Assembly: GCA_016713035.1 (NCBI GenBank)
Contig: JADJPW010000003.1
Coordinates: forward strand, 124,001-188,000
Length of the DNA stretch: 64,000 nt
Reading direction: 5' to 3'
Source of the DNA: Verrucomicrobiaceae bacterium
GTDB taxonomy: Bacteria; Verrucomicrobiota; Verrucomicrobiia; Verrucomicrobiales; Verrucomicrobiaceae
Of this stretch, positions 42,347-53,100 are shown in pieces. Position 1 is the first letter of the stretch, and every line of letters starts with the position of its first letter. A model generated the notes under the pieces. The model made no database searches. It saw only the letters and a list, made by a program, of their open reading frames with translations, and had not been told where the DNA came from. Position numbers and translations under genes: made by a program.

Positions 42347-43729
42347 TCAGCTGCCTGGTGGCTTCGGAGGCACAGGGAGCGAAGGAGCAGGCAGCGCTGG
42401 CACAGAGGGCGGAGGCGTTGCTGGTGCAGAGATGCCAGCGGGCGGTGTCACAGAGCTACCCGGTGCCGCAGGCACTGGTAGGAGAGCAGGCTTCTCAGAG
42501 TCAGGCAGTGTCGGCAAAAGTGAGCCCGGCGTAGGTGCCGTGCCCCCTGGCATGGCTGGGAGATCTGGCTCCGTCAGCGGGATGGGCATGAAGCTATCGT
42601 TGCCACTGCGCATCTTCGGCCGCTGCCCCAGGCGTTGCAAATCCGGTGGCAATGGGCCGACGTAGCCAGAGCTCGATTTCAGGTCACGAGAGGCCAGCTT
42701 GGTGAAATCATTGCCCGGCATCGCACGGCGAGACTCCGCCACGCCTTTCGGATCTTGGGCTGCGAGCTCTGCTAGCAGTTGACGTGCCTCCGCGCTCACC
42801 TCGGGAGAACCGAATTTCAATGCCTCGTTCAGATACATCGCGGCGGCCACCGTCTTGCCACTACGCTTGTAAAACTTCGCCACCGTGAGGCTCTGATTCG
42901 CCTCCGCAGTATTCACCTGCCGGAGGATCTGCTCCACCTCCTGCTTACGCTCACCCCCTGGATTAGCGGCCATATAAGTCGTCAGAGCATCACGCGTAGC
43001 AGTCAGATTCGATGCATCCTCACTGCGCTGCGCTGCCACATTGCTGATGGAGCCGATGCGGAACTGCGCCTCCGCTGCCTGGGAGGTGGAGGGATAATTA
43101 TCCACGACCTTCTGGTAGGCCTCGATGGATTTATCCTTCTCACGCTGATCCTGATACACCTCTGCGATGCTGAACTGAGCCAGCGGCGCATATTTCCCGA
43201 ATGGCGCATTCTTAATGATCTGCGTGTAAAAGCTAATCACGTCCTCCGAGCCCATCTTCATCGGCACCAGGATCAGGGTGCGCTGTCTTTTCCCACCTTT
43301 TGCCTCCTCGGCGATCTCATACTGCATCGCCACCGCCTCTGAGAAGCGCGGGCTCTGACGGTAGGTGTCGATAAACTGCTGAAAAGCATCAAAGGCCTCC
43401 TCCAAGTCATTCTCCGTATGCCGAATGATCAAAGCACGCGAGAAAGCTGCCTCCGCTGCGCTCTGCGTGAATGGGTAGCGCTTCAGAATCTGCTCGTAGT
43501 AGTCATTCGCACGGCCACTGCGGCCTGCATTCTGAGCCGCACGGCCTTCCGCTAGTAACTGCGACGCAGCCTGCTCCTGCACAGCACGCTCATTCGCTGC
43601 GGGTGCCACCTTTTCCTTCTTCCCGAAAATGAAATCAAGTAGAGCCCATGCAGGTGGCTGCACAGTTAGAAAAGTCATGGCCACAGCCAAGGCGGTAAGC
43701 GTGGGGCGGCAGAAAGCGGATCGTTTCAT
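42347..43729 (-). CDS. BamD-like TPR protein with proline-rich tail
   Basis: 460 residues. A signal sequence at residues 1-30 ends in PPAWA; no lipobox Cys follows, unlike true BamD lipoproteins. Residues about 50-300 contain TPR-like helices: AGRSGRANDYYEQILKRYPF, FDAFQQFIDTYRQSPRFSEA, YAPLAQFSIAEVYQDQREKD, SIEAYQKVVDNYPSTSQAAE. These resemble the BamD/YfiO outer-membrane assembly proteins. The last 110 residues are Pro/Ala-rich (PGSLLPTLPDSEKPALLPVP) and poorly structured. It is first in the minus-strand set BamD-like, LptE-like, rsmI, DUF721, tRNA-Leu. A role in outer-membrane protein assembly or envelope organisation is inferred. It is divergent from the DUF1501 gene at 43864, with a 134-bp shared upstream region. 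Confidence 0.75.
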   Translation of the reverse strand: MKRSAFCRPTLTALAVAMTFLTVQPPAWALLDFIFGKKEKVAPAANERAVQEQAASQLLAEGRAAQNAGRSGRANDYYEQILKRYPFTQSAAEAAFSRALIIRHTENDLEEAFDAFQQFIDTYRQSPRFSEAVAMQYEIAEEAKGGKRQRTLILVPMKMGSEDVISFYTQIIKNAPFGKYAPLAQFSIAEVYQDQREKDKSIEAYQKVVDNYPSTSQAAEAQFRIGSISNVAAQRSEDASNLTATRDALTTYMAANPGGERKQEVEQILRQVNTAEANQSLTVAKFYKRSGKTVAAAMYLNEALKFGSPEVSAEARQLLAELAAQDPKGVAESRRAMPGNDFTKLASRDLKSSSGYVGPLPPDLQRLGQRPKMRSGNDSFMPIPLTEPDLPAMPGGTAPTPGSLLPTLPDSEKPALLPVPAAPGSSVTPPAGISAPATPPPSVPALPAPSLPVPPKPPGS

Positions 43730-43863
43730 CGGGCTAGATGGTAGGGGAAGGTTAAGGAGGCGTCAAGGTTCCGTCCACCAGCCTTCGATCTAGTTAGCCC
43801 CATTCGCAAGATTCCCCACACCCCAGCCGTAATTTCCACGTTAGCCCCACTGAATTAGATCAA

Positions 43864-45204
43864 ATGCCACGCCTCACCCATAACTGCGCCGGGCACCTAC
43901 GACGCGATTTTCTCAAACTCGGACTCACCGCCGCAGGCGGCGGGCTGGGTTTCACGGATCTACTCCGTGCGAAGGCTATGGCCGCCACTGCCCCGCAGCC
44001 CTCACCCGCCCGGCCCGTGAACTGCATCCTCATCTGGCTCGACGGCGGCCCCTCGCATTACGAGATGTTTGATCCCAAGCCCGATGCCCCCAGCGACATA
44101 CGTGGCCAATTCGGCTCCATCCCCACCAGCGTCCCCGGCGTGCGCTTCTCTGAATGCGTCCCTCATCTAGCCAAAGTCGCCAATAAATTCTCCGTCCTAC
44201 GCAGCGTCACCCACAAAGACCCCAATCATGGCGGTGGCAATCACTACATGATGACCGGTGCCCCCACACCCGTCCCCGTCGGCTGCGGTGCCTTCGTCAC
44301 CTTCCATCCATCCTTTGGCAGCGTCGTCAGTTACAAACGCGGCGTCCAGCGTGGACTCCCCGCCTACATGACGCTCCCCAGCATCACCCGCAGCGGCGGA
44401 CCGAACTTCCTCGGCGCCGAGCATGCCCCCTTTGTCGCTGGCGGCGACCCCAACTCCAAAGGCTACAAAGTCCGCGACGTCGTGCTCCCAGCCGACATCA
44501 GCGAAGCACGTGGCCTCTCCCGCCGCGAGCTACGCATGTCCCTCGATCGCATGCAGCGCATGCAAAACGCCCTCGCAGAAGACCCCGCCGTCAGCTTTGA
44601 CACCTTCTACGGCAAAGCCGTCGATCTCATCGCCTCACGTCCCGCCCAGGAGGCCTTCGACATCAATCTCGAAGACGATAAAACCCGCGACATGTACGGA
44701 CGCACCGACCTCGGTCAGCGCATGCTCCTCGCCCGCCGCCTCGTCGAAGTCGGCGTCCCCTTCGTCACCATCAACTACGGCGGTTGGGATCATCACCGTG
44801 AGCTCTTCAAGACCTGCAAAAGCGAGTTCATGCAGAAATTCGATCAGGGCCTCGCCGCACTCATCACCGACCTCGACAACCGTGGCCTCCTCGAAAGCAC
44901 CCTCGTCGTCGCCCTCGGAGAATTCGGTCGCACACCCAAAATCAACAAAGACAGCGGACGTGATCACTGGCCAGGTGCCATGAACATCCTCTTCGCAGGC
45001 GCAGGCGTCCCCCGTGGCGGCATCATCGGTGCTACCGACCCCAAAGGCTACTATGCCAGCGAAAACATCTATTCCCCAGAGGACTTCGCCGTCACGCTCT
45101 ACACCAAGCTGGGCATCGACCCGCATCAGATCCTCCACACCAACAGCGGTCGCCCCGTCCAGCTCATCAACGGCGGACGCCCCATCCGCGAGCTCTTTGC
45201 GTAA
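43864..45204 (+). CDS. DUF1501 secreted (Tat) protein
   Basis: 446 residues. It begins MPRLTHNCAGHLRRDFLKLG, a twin-arginine signal. Family landmarks: CILIWLDGGPSHYEMFDPKP, VLRSVTHKDPNHGGGNHYMMTG, INYGGWDHHRELF and VVALGEFGRTPKINKDSGRDHW. It is a paralog of the protein at 17814-19214. A secreted PPC-type protein starts 14 bp after its stop, so the two form an operon; in planctomycetes and verrucomicrobia such sets usually also include a DUF1549/DUF1553 protein, absent here. The family belongs to the alkaline-phosphatase superfamily; the substrate is unknown. Confidence 0.92.
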   Translation: MPRLTHNCAGHLRRDFLKLGLTAAGGGLGFTDLLRAKAMAATAPQPSPARPVNCILIWLDGGPSHYEMFDPKPDAPSDIRGQFGSIPTSVPGVRFSECVPHLAKVANKFSVLRSVTHKDPNHGGGNHYMMTGAPTPVPVGCGAFVTFHPSFGSVVSYKRGVQRGLPAYMTLPSITRSGGPNFLGAEHAPFVAGGDPNSKGYKVRDVVLPADISEARGLSRRELRMSLDRMQRMQNALAEDPAVSFDTFYGKAVDLIASRPAQEAFDINLEDDKTRDMYGRTDLGQRMLLARRLVEVGVPFVTINYGGWDHHRELFKTCKSEFMQKFDQGLAALITDLDNRGLLESTLVVALGEFGRTPKINKDSGRDHWPGAMNILFAGAGVPRGGIIGATDPKGYYASENIYSPEDFAVTLYTKLGIDPHQILHTNSGRPVQLINGGRPIRELFA

Positions 45205-45218
45205 AACCGCCGCGTGGA

Positions 45219-46676
45219 ATGACGACACCCGCCCGCAGCACCAGCCGATACCCCAGCGGCCTCATCACCTTGGCACTCGCCATCGTGCTACCACTCACTG
45301 CCCACGCTGCGCCACCAGGGCTCGAAAGCATCTTCCCCGCAGGCGGAAAAATCGGCACCACCTTTGAAATCAATGTCGCAGGGGCTGGTTTGGAAAAAGA
45401 CAGTCCTGGCATCTGGTGCAGTGCCCCCGGCGTCACTTTTCAGCCCGGTGCCAAGCCGAAAACCTTCACCGTCACCCTCGCGGCAGACGCCAAACCCGGC
45501 CCCTGCCTCATCCGCCTCCACACCAGTGCAGGCAGCACGCCACCACGCATCTTCCACATCGGCACACTCGATGAATTTGCGGAGCTCGAGCCCAACGACG
45601 TCCCATCCGACCTCAAAAAAGCCGAACCCCGAGCAAACACCACCTTCAACGGCACACTCGCCAAAGCTGGCGACATCGACACCTACCCCATCCGGCTTCA
45701 AAAGGGCAAAACCGTCCAAATCATGCTCCACGGTTACTCGCTCGGATCGCCGATGGACCCCGCTTTGCGCCTACTGGACTCACGCGGCATCGAAATCGCC
45801 TCCGGCCACGACACGCACAATCTCGATCCACGCATCGAGCACACCCCAGCCCAGAGCGGCACCTATTTCGTCCAAGTCCTCGCCTTCGCCCATCCACCCG
45901 CTGCGGATGTCTCACTCAAAGGCAGCGCCAATCACATCTACCGGCTTAGTTTGGCCGAAAAAGCCCCAGCAGAGCCTCCCAAGCCCGAACCGGCCCAAAT
46001 CACCACTCCCGTCACCCTGCGCGGAATTCTCTCCAAACCGAAGGAAGAAGACATTTTCTCCCTCCAGGCCAAAAAAGGCGAAGAATGGGCACTCAGCCTC
46101 CTTTCCGAGCATTTCGACACCGTTTTGCGCATCGACGACTCCACTGGAAAAACCCTCACGCAGTCCGATGACATCGACAAAGACACCAGCAACTCCGCAC
46201 TGCGCTGGAAGGTCGCTAAAGACGGCGAGGTCAAAATCATCGTAGCAGATCGTTTTCACGGCGGCAGCCCCGCACACAGTTACGAACTCAGCGTGCAGCC
46301 CACCACCGCCAGCATCACCGCCACCCTCGACACCCACGCCTACCTCATCGAGCCCGGCAAAAGCACCGACATCAAACTTGCCATCAAAATCACCGGCACC
46401 CCCACCACCAAACTCACCGCCCAAGCCCAGCAGCTCCCTCCCGGCATCACCGCCGCCCCACTCGAAATTCCCGCCAAAGGAGGAGAACTCAAACTCACCC
46501 TCAAGGCCGCACCAGACGCCCTCCCAAGCCAGACCCCCATCCGCATCGAAATCCTAGGTACCCCACAGCCCACCACCGCCACCTACACCATCCCCTTCAC
46601 AGAGCCCCGCGGCCCACTCCTCATCTCCCAAGACCCCCAGCCCTGGCTCACCGTCACAGCGGCCAAGAAAAAATAA
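45219..46676 (+). CDS. Secreted protein with IPT-like and PPC-like domains
   Basis: 485 residues. A signal peptide covers residues about 1-31 (GLITLALAIVLPLTAHAA). An IPT/TIG-like domain follows (LESIFPAGGKIGTTFEINVAG). Two bacterial pre-peptidase C-terminal-type (PPC) beta-sandwich domains come next, at about 125-250 (EFAELEPNDVPSDLKKAEP; FNGTLAKAGDIDTYPIRL) and about 265-370 (LRGILSKPKEEDIFSLQAKK), and a C-terminal beta-rich segment (PPGITAAPLEIPAKGGELKL) ends it. Proteins with this layout are common beside DUF1501 genes in planctomycetes and verrucomicrobia; their function is unknown. The start lies 14 bp past the DUF1501 stop. The 46677-46887 gap to the convergent barrel gene holds a 51-codon open frame (46775-46930) that I do not consider convincing. 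Confidence 0.78.
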   Translation: MTTPARSTSRYPSGLITLALAIVLPLTAHAAPPGLESIFPAGGKIGTTFEINVAGAGLEKDSPGIWCSAPGVTFQPGAKPKTFTVTLAADAKPGPCLIRLHTSAGSTPPRIFHIGTLDEFAELEPNDVPSDLKKAEPRANTTFNGTLAKAGDIDTYPIRLQKGKTVQIMLHGYSLGSPMDPALRLLDSRGIEIASGHDTHNLDPRIEHTPAQSGTYFVQVLAFAHPPAADVSLKGSANHIYRLSLAEKAPAEPPKPEPAQITTPVTLRGILSKPKEEDIFSLQAKKGEEWALSLLSEHFDTVLRIDDSTGKTLTQSDDIDKDTSNSALRWKVAKDGEVKIIVADRFHGGSPAHSYELSVQPTTASITATLDTHAYLIEPGKSTDIKLAIKITGTPTTKLTAQAQQLPPGITAAPLEIPAKGGELKLTLKAAPDALPSQTPIRIEILGTPQPTTATYTIPFTEPRGPLLISQDPQPWLTVTAAKKK

Positions 46677-46887
46677 GGCCCCCAACCGCCAAAAGTCTCA
46701 ATCACCCCGTAAATCACGCAGCGAATGCAGCCCGCCATCCGCAGCACGAGTTCGCCAAGCTCTGTCCCAGCGCGATGCCCCAAACTCCGGCTATTTGTGG
46801 TGAGTATCTCTTGGACTATGAAATTCCTGCGGAGGCAGATGAAGTTGGTCCACTACTGGCACACAGCAATGGCCTCAACGACGCTCT

Positions 46888-47541
46888 TCAAAACCTCACC
46901 CGCAGATACGTTCCGATCACGGACTCGTGAATCCAGGTCTCCTTGGGCATGGTGGAATTGATCATGTAAAAGACATCGAGATCGGTGCGCTTCCCTGCTT
47001 TGAAAGTCAGACCGAGCGGGACCACGCGGTTCTCAGTCCATTGGCCGCGACCCAGGTTCACCAGCCATTCATTGCTGATAAAGAAGCGGGTCCATGGGCC
47101 GATGGAGTGGGGCAGTGTCCAGCCCAGCTGAATGCGGTGACGGAAACGGCCAGCCTTCAACGACTCCTCTTCATTCCAGGGCCACTCCATGCGGTTCCGC
47201 CAGTCGATCCGCAAATGCGGGGTGAGTTCGAGATGCGGGTTCAGCTCCAGTTCGGGGCGCAGTTGCCAATGACGTTCGTTCGAGACGGTGTTCTCCAGAT
47301 TCAGCACGGAAAGACCGATCCCCATATCCAGCCAGGGCAACAGCTCCTGCTTGTAGCGTGAGCTGACGAGTTGGGTGTAGGAGCCGTCTTCCGAGTCCTC
47401 GCGATTCGCCAGAAAGACACCCGCACTTCTTCCGGGCTGCTGCCAAAACTCCAGCCATGACCATGCCCACCATTCATCGGCCTGTGCCGGTAAATGGAGT
47501 AGCAAGAGCAGTCCCAGAAGTCCCAAGTGTATTCGCATCAC
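46888..47541 (-). CDS. DUF2490-like outer-membrane beta-barrel
   Basis: 217 residues. A signal peptide comes first (IHLGLLGLLLLLHLPAQA). The mature part is rich in alternating hydrophobic/polar strands with paired aromatics: WWAWSWLEFWQQPGRSAGVF, DMGIGLSVLNLENTV, LRPELELNPHLELTPHLRID, FRHRIQLGWTLPH, RFFISNEWLVNLG. It ends in YLRVRF, the terminal Phe typical of BAM-inserted barrels. The pattern fits DUF2490, a family of predicted outer-membrane barrels with no known substrate. It lies downstream of the sialidase-like/aldolase pair on the same strand, 165 bp after the aldolase, so membership in the same unit is possible but not shown. Confidence 0.75.
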   Translation of the reverse strand: MMRIHLGLLGLLLLLHLPAQADEWWAWSWLEFWQQPGRSAGVFLANREDSEDGSYTQLVSSRYKQELLPWLDMGIGLSVLNLENTVSNERHWQLRPELELNPHLELTPHLRIDWRNRMEWPWNEEESLKAGRFRHRIQLGWTLPHSIGPWTRFFISNEWLVNLGRGQWTENRVVPLGLTFKAGKRTDLDVFYMINSTMPKETWIHESVIGTYLRVRF

Positions 47542-47705
47542 CCTCTCCTAAGCAGTTCCAAGGCCAGATGTCTTCGGAGGAATCGCTGACACGATCCACA
47601 TTCATCATTCAAAGCCCCCCCTTCCCATCCCCGGCCCACTCCTCGACATGTTCCAACAGCAGTTTGGCACAGGATTGCGGGGAGATGAAAACGTGAGGCA
47701 TCATA

Positions 47706-48626
47706 TCAGGGCAGCCAGTCTGGATGCCGCGCACGCAACTGATCGCGATAGCGATCGAAGCGTTCGGTGCTCACGCTTTCATAGGGAGGGAGCAGACGCA
47801 GTGGGAACTCAGGGTCGTGGATACGGCAGAAGAGCTTGTCGAAGGCGCCATCCATGTGGGCGGTGTCTCCGACGGCTTCTTTGAAGGTGGCGATGAGGCC
47901 GTCGAAGTCTGCGGTGATAGCGTCAAGCCTGGCTGAATCGCGATCACAACCGGCTTGAAAGTAGTCCTGCGCACGCTGGAAGTTTGTGAAGAGGAAGGAG
48001 ATGAGAAAGCCGCAGTCGCCCATGTGGCAGGCTTTTGCAAAGCCGACCTCGGTGATGAAGTGGCGGAGTTGGGGCGCATCAATGAAGAGGCTACGCAGGC
48101 GCACTTCATCAGCGGTGCTGTTCTTCGTGGCGACGAGGTTGGCGTGTTCAGCGGCCAACATGCCATATTCGGTTCCGGTGATGATCCGGCCACTGCGCAT
48201 GAGGTTGTAGTGCAGAAACTCACAATCAGGAAAACGCCCACAAGTCTCGCGGAAGAAGGTCTTCAATTCGGTGTCACTCAGCACACCCCAGCTCGGCAAA
48301 CTCAGCTGAAATCGTCTCGCGCCCATGTCGCGTGCGCGCTCGATGCGTTCAATGATCGTTGGCAACGACAAACCAATAAGGCCGACCATCGCCTGCACGT
48401 CGTCGCGTTTTGTTTCATCGAGAAACACACGAGTGATCGCATCGAACTGTGTGTCAGTAACGGCGTAACCTTCGCCCGCTGTGCCGAAGATGTAGAGATC
48501 ACGAATGCCACTGTCGATTTGCAGACGCACGCTGCGGCGGAAGATGTCTTCCTCGAACTCGAAGCGCTCATTCCACGGCACACAACAGGTGGCGAGGATG
48601 CTGCGGCGGTAACGAGGACTGATCAT
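47706..48626 (-). CDS. DapA/NanA-family (dihydrodipicolinate synthase-like) aldolase
   Basis: 306 residues, a typical TIM-barrel length for the family. The GTAGEG motif (residues 49-54) corresponds to the substrate carboxylate loop, Tyr140 in FLHYNLMRSG to the catalytic Tyr, and Lys168 in NLVATKNST to the Schiff-base Lys. Class I aldolases of this family include dihydrodipicolinate synthase, N-acetylneuraminate lyase and keto-deoxy sugar-acid aldolases. The sequence alone does not choose, but the gene follows a sialidase-like gene by about 59 bp, which hints at sugar-acid cleavage. Orthologs of true dapA usually sit in lysine-related contexts, which this is not. It is cytoplasmic, since no signal peptide is present. 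Confidence 0.85.
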   Translation of the reverse strand: MISPRYRRSILATCCVPWNERFEFEEDIFRRSVRLQIDSGIRDLYIFGTAGEGYAVTDTQFDAITRVFLDETKRDDVQAMVGLIGLSLPTIIERIERARDMGARRFQLSLPSWGVLSDTELKTFFRETCGRFPDCEFLHYNLMRSGRIITGTEYGMLAAEHANLVATKNSTADEVRLRSLFIDAPQLRHFITEVGFAKACHMGDCGFLISFLFTNFQRAQDYFQAGCDRDSARLDAITADFDGLIATFKEAVGDTAHMDGAFDKLFCRIHDPEFPLRLLPPYESVSTERFDRYRDQLRARHPDWLP

Positions 48627-48685
48627 GCGGCGGAAGATAGATGGATAGGATTCGTGTCAGCGAGCATGTTGCCCTGGCCAAGATG

Positions 48686-49762
48686 CTACTTCGTTTCTGC
48701 GGCAGGCGGCGCATCCCAGATGGCCACGCCCATGTGGTAGCGGGCATGATACTCGGAAGCGCCAGCATACCAAGCAGTGACGAGCTTCCCATCGGCGCGC
48801 TGGACGGTGCTCGGGTAGCCGCAATCCCAGGAAGTGGTGTGGGCTACGCGGATGGGCTCGCCCCAGGTCTTGCCTTCGTCGCTGCTGAACTTCGCCAGCA
48901 CACCAAGTTGGTTGCCGGTCTTGATGCGGTTCCCATACGTGAGGACGATGCGGCCATCTTTGAGCCGGGCGAGGTGGCCATTGATCTCATTCTTTTGCGT
49001 GACGCGATTCGGTTCACCCCAGGTCAAGCCGTCGTCTTCCGAGATGAACAAATCCATCGCCGTCTCGCGTGCGGCAGCGAGCCAGCGCTTGCCACCGAGG
49101 TGCAGGAGCGTGGTTTCGTTTCCAGTCTTGTGGATGATGCTGGTGCGTGCCCAAGTTTTGCCATCGTCATCACTGCGGTAGTGCCAGGAGCGCATGGACT
49201 TGGTCTTCATGCCAAGTTTGATCTTATCCTTCAGTTCACCTCCGTAGCAGGACACATGCAGGGCACCATCTTCGCCGACCTTGATGTCGCCAAAGGGTAT
49301 ATAATTCGTCCACCCGGCATCGGGTGCGGGGAAGGCTTTGATTTGAGTCCAAGTGCGCCCGCCATCACTGCTACGGCAGACCCACGGAGCGAGAATGAAA
49401 TCTCGAAAGGCCGATTGCTTCGGTGACTCCGGCTCCTTGATGTCCGTCCAGCCAGCACACAGCACGAGGAGATCGCCATTCTTCGCCAACCCAGCCGCCA
49501 CGTTCATTCGGTTCGTATGCGGATCGTTCGGTGCCGGGATGCCGCGCTTTTCCCAAAACTGTCCGTCCTTGCTGTTCCAGCATTCAGCGGCTCCGGGCAT
49601 CTGACCGTGACTCGGTTGGCCGAAGATGGTCGTGTTGATACTGCCATCCGGCATCAACGTGAGATTCGGCCACGCGCAGACATTGTCGATAGCGACGAAG
49701 CGCTGGAACGTCTGAGCAGAGAGGGAGGTGGCGATGAACAGAAGTGCGATGAGTGGCTTCAT
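48686..49762 (-). CDS. Secreted sialidase-like (BNR/Asp-box) protein
   Basis: About 358 residues from MKPLIALLFIATSLSAQ; the frame opens 13 codons earlier, but this ATG begins a clean signal peptide. Four Asp-box motifs are visible: SSDGGRTW, SDDDGKTW, SEDDGLTW and SSDEGKTW, the mark of the six-bladed sialidase/BNR propeller. A partial match to the N-terminal Arg motif lies at KRGIPAPNDPHTNRMN. Such proteins include exo-sialidases and many non-sialidase glycan-binding relatives, so the substrate is open. A DapA/NanA-family aldolase follows by about 59 bp, compatible with a sialic-acid or related sugar-acid route. The 338-bp upstream region (49763-50100) separates it from the divergent gene at 50101 and holds no other gene; both promoters should lie there. 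Confidence 0.85.
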   Translation of the reverse strand: MKPLIALLFIATSLSAQTFQRFVAIDNVCAWPNLTLMPDGSINTTIFGQPSHGQMPGAAECWNSKDGQFWEKRGIPAPNDPHTNRMNVAAGLAKNGDLLVLCAGWTDIKEPESPKQSAFRDFILAPWVCRSSDGGRTWTQIKAFPAPDAGWTNYIPFGDIKVGEDGALHVSCYGGELKDKIKLGMKTKSMRSWHYRSDDDGKTWARTSIIHKTGNETTLLHLGGKRWLAAARETAMDLFISEDDGLTWGEPNRVTQKNEINGHLARLKDGRIVLTYGNRIKTGNQLGVLAKFSSDEGKTWGEPIRVAHTTSWDCGYPSTVQRADGKLVTAWYAGASEYHARYHMGVAIWDAPPAAETK

Positions 49763-50100
49763 AGTTATGCATACGCGCAGAATCAGAGAATTCACTCGCA
49801 CACTACGATCTGGCTTGCGCGGCGGAGGGGCCTAGCAATGCCCCTCATGGGATGACTGGTATTATCTTCAATTACTGCCACCCCATTTATATATACCAAC
49901 CAACCCAACTTCACCGGCAAGGCGATGGTAAGACCATCACCACTACAAACCCCCGTCGGCTTCCCGAGGCGGTGCTTCCGGATTCAAGCGGGATCTACAT
50001 TGGGCTGAGGCGCTCGTTTCGACTTCAAACTATGGGCGATAAATATGCTTCCCATCCGAAAAACGCTGACATACTCTCTACCAGATAACCTGCATCTATC

Positions 50101-53100
50101 ATGAAAATCACAACACGAGCCTGGGCACTTGGATCACTGCTACTCACCACTGCCGTCCTGCCCGCGCAGGTGCCGCAGCTTCTCAACTACCAAGGCCGCG
50201 TGGCTGTCGGCACGGTGAACTTCGAGGGCACGGGGCAGTTTAAGTTCGCTCTGGTGAATGGCGATGGCTCCACCGTCTATTGGGGCAATGCTGCTGACCT
50301 CGCACCTGCTGATGGCGTGCCGGATGCCTCCGTCTCGCTGCCCGTGACGAAGGGTCTATACTCCGTCCTCCTCGGGGACACCTCGCCGCCGCTGAACATG
50401 ACCGCCATCCCCGCCAGCGTCTGGGCGAATGCCGATGTGCGCCTTCGCGTCTGGTTTAATGACGGCGTGAACGGCACTCAACTCCTCACGCCGGACCAGC
50501 GTATCGCCGCCGTGGGCTATGCCATGATGGCGGATAATGTGAAGGATGGTGCGATCACGGCGGTCAAGATCGCTGCCGGAGCGGTGGGCACCACGCAGCT
50601 TGCGGCCAATGCGGTGGAGGCAGGCAACATCGCCACAGGTGCTGTCGGCTCTACTCAGATTGCCACTGGTGCGGTCGGCACCGCTCAGCTTGGGGATGGC
50701 TCCATCACCGCTGCTAAGATGCTCAAGCCCATGCGCAGTGGTTCGATCTCCAGCAGCAGCATTGCACTCACCCCTATGGGCGGCGATTTCACGGTTACTT
50801 TCAATCCACCATTTACCACCCCTCCTAGGGTGACGCTGACCCTGGAAACCACCGCTGGAAGCACCGCCTCGACGGCCCGCGTTTTCCTCACCAGTAAGAG
50901 TGCCGCAGATTTCTCCGCCACGGTCTCCAGCGGCATCACTCCGACAACTCTGGATGTGGGCACCGGCGTCGTGGGTAATTACATCTCGCACGCCATCGTC
51001 AGTGGCAATCCGGCCATCAGCTACTACGACGTGAGCAATGGCGACCTCAAATACATGCGGGCGCTCGACGCGAACGGAACCATCTGGGGCGCACCCGTCA
51101 CCGTTGATAGCATCGGTGATGTGGGCCGCCATACTTCCTTGGCAGTGGTCAGCGGCGCTCCCGCCATCAGCTACTACGATGCCACGAACCGCGACCTCAA
51201 ATTCATTAGAGCCAATGACGCCACCGGCACCACTTGGTCCAGCCAGTTTTCCATTAGGGTCATCGACAGCACGAACAATGAGGGGCAATTTACTTCTCTT
51301 GCGGTGGTCAATGGCAACCCAGCCATCAGTTACCACGACGTCACAAACGGCGACCTCAATTACGTGAGGGCGACGAACACCAGTGGAAAAACTTGGGGCG
51401 CGCCCTTGACGCTCGACAGCACGGGCCTCGTCGGTCTCGACACCTCACTGGCGGTGGTCAATGGCAATCCGGCCATCAGCTACCACGACTTTACCAACAG
51501 CGATCTCAAATACGTGAGGGCGACAGATGCCAGCGGGACGACTTGGGGCACATCCTTGACGCTCGACAGCACAGGCTCTGTAGGGCGACATTCCTCTCTG
51601 ACGGTGGTCAATGGCAATCCGGCCATTAGTTACTACGACTTTACCAACAGTGATCTCAAATACCTGCGTGCCACAGATGCCGACGGCACGATCTGGGCGG
51701 CTTCTTTGACGCTCGACAGCACGGGCATCGTCGGCCACGACACCTCTCTTGCGGTGGTCAATGGTAACCCGGCGATCAGCTACTACGACGCGACCAACAC
51801 CAATCTCAAATACGTGAGAGCGACAGATGTCAGCGGCACTGCGTGGAGCACGCCTGTGACCTCCAATGGCGACAGCGCTGACCGTGTGGGCCAATTTTCC
51901 GCTCTCCTGGTGGTCGGTGGGAATCCTGCCATTTGCTATTTTGACTCGACCAACGGCAATCTTAAGTTCGTGCGTTCTTCCAACGTCAATGGCACGAGTT
52001 GGGGCACTCCATTGGCATTGGATACTGGGATGAACGGCAACGTGGGTCAATTCACGTCCCAAGCGATCGTCAATGGCCACCCTGCTGTCAGTTACTACGA
52101 TGTCACTAACGGAGATCTCAAATACGTGAGAGCCACGGACCCCGTAGGGACGAACTGGGGTGTGGCTCTGACAATCGATAGCACCGGAGACGTAGGTCAA
52201 TCCTCCTCACTGGCTGTCATCAATGGGAATCCAGCCATTTGCTATCACGACACCACCAACGGCGATCTCAAATACGTGAGGGCAAACGACCCAAATGGGA
52301 CCACTTGGGGGCTGCCCGTGGTCATTGACGACAATAGCCAGTTTCCCTCGCTGATGATGATCACTGGCTTCGTCCCGGGTGTCAGCTACTACAGAAACAG
52401 CACTCTGAACTATATACGAGCACTCGACATCAACGGAGCGACTTGGGATGCCCGAGTTGTCGTCGATGCCACTGGCAATGTGGGCGAGTATAGCTCTCAA
52501 AAAATGGTCGATGGCTTCCCTGCCATCAGCTACTACGACCGGACCAACGGCAATCTTAAATTTGTTAGGTCAATGAGTAACCAAGGACTGGGCTGGGGAA
52601 CCCTACGGACCATAGACAACAGCACCGACAATGTGGGGCTCTTCACCTCGCTGGAGTTTATCAACGGGATTCCTGCCATCAGTTACAACAACGATACCAC
52701 CGATGACCTCAAATTCATCCGGGCTAACGACTCGACCGGTTCATCATGGAGCACTTCCATCACCGTGGATAGTGCTGGCAGAGTGGGGCAATTTACGTCT
52801 CTGGCGGTCATTAATGGCAATCCTGCCATCAGTTACTTCCATGATAATGGCATTCCGATAAGCTTTGGTGACAACGGCCAGATCAAATACGTGCAGGCAC
52901 TAAACCCGAGCGGGACCACCTGGACTACCCCCCTGTTTCTCGACAGCACGCTTGGCATGGGCCAATACACCTCCATGGTTTCGGTGAATGGCACCGCGGG
53001 CATCAGCTACTACGATTCCAGCAAAGGCGAGCTCAAATACTTACGCCTACCGGACGCCAGTGGACTGGATTTGACCATGGCACCATTCACCATCCACTGG

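Noticed and set aside
46775..46930. 51-codon plus-strand ORF between convergent genes
   Set aside because: It overlaps the end of the DUF2490 gene on the other strand, has no recognisable domain and no clear start signal; the coding evidence is too weak.
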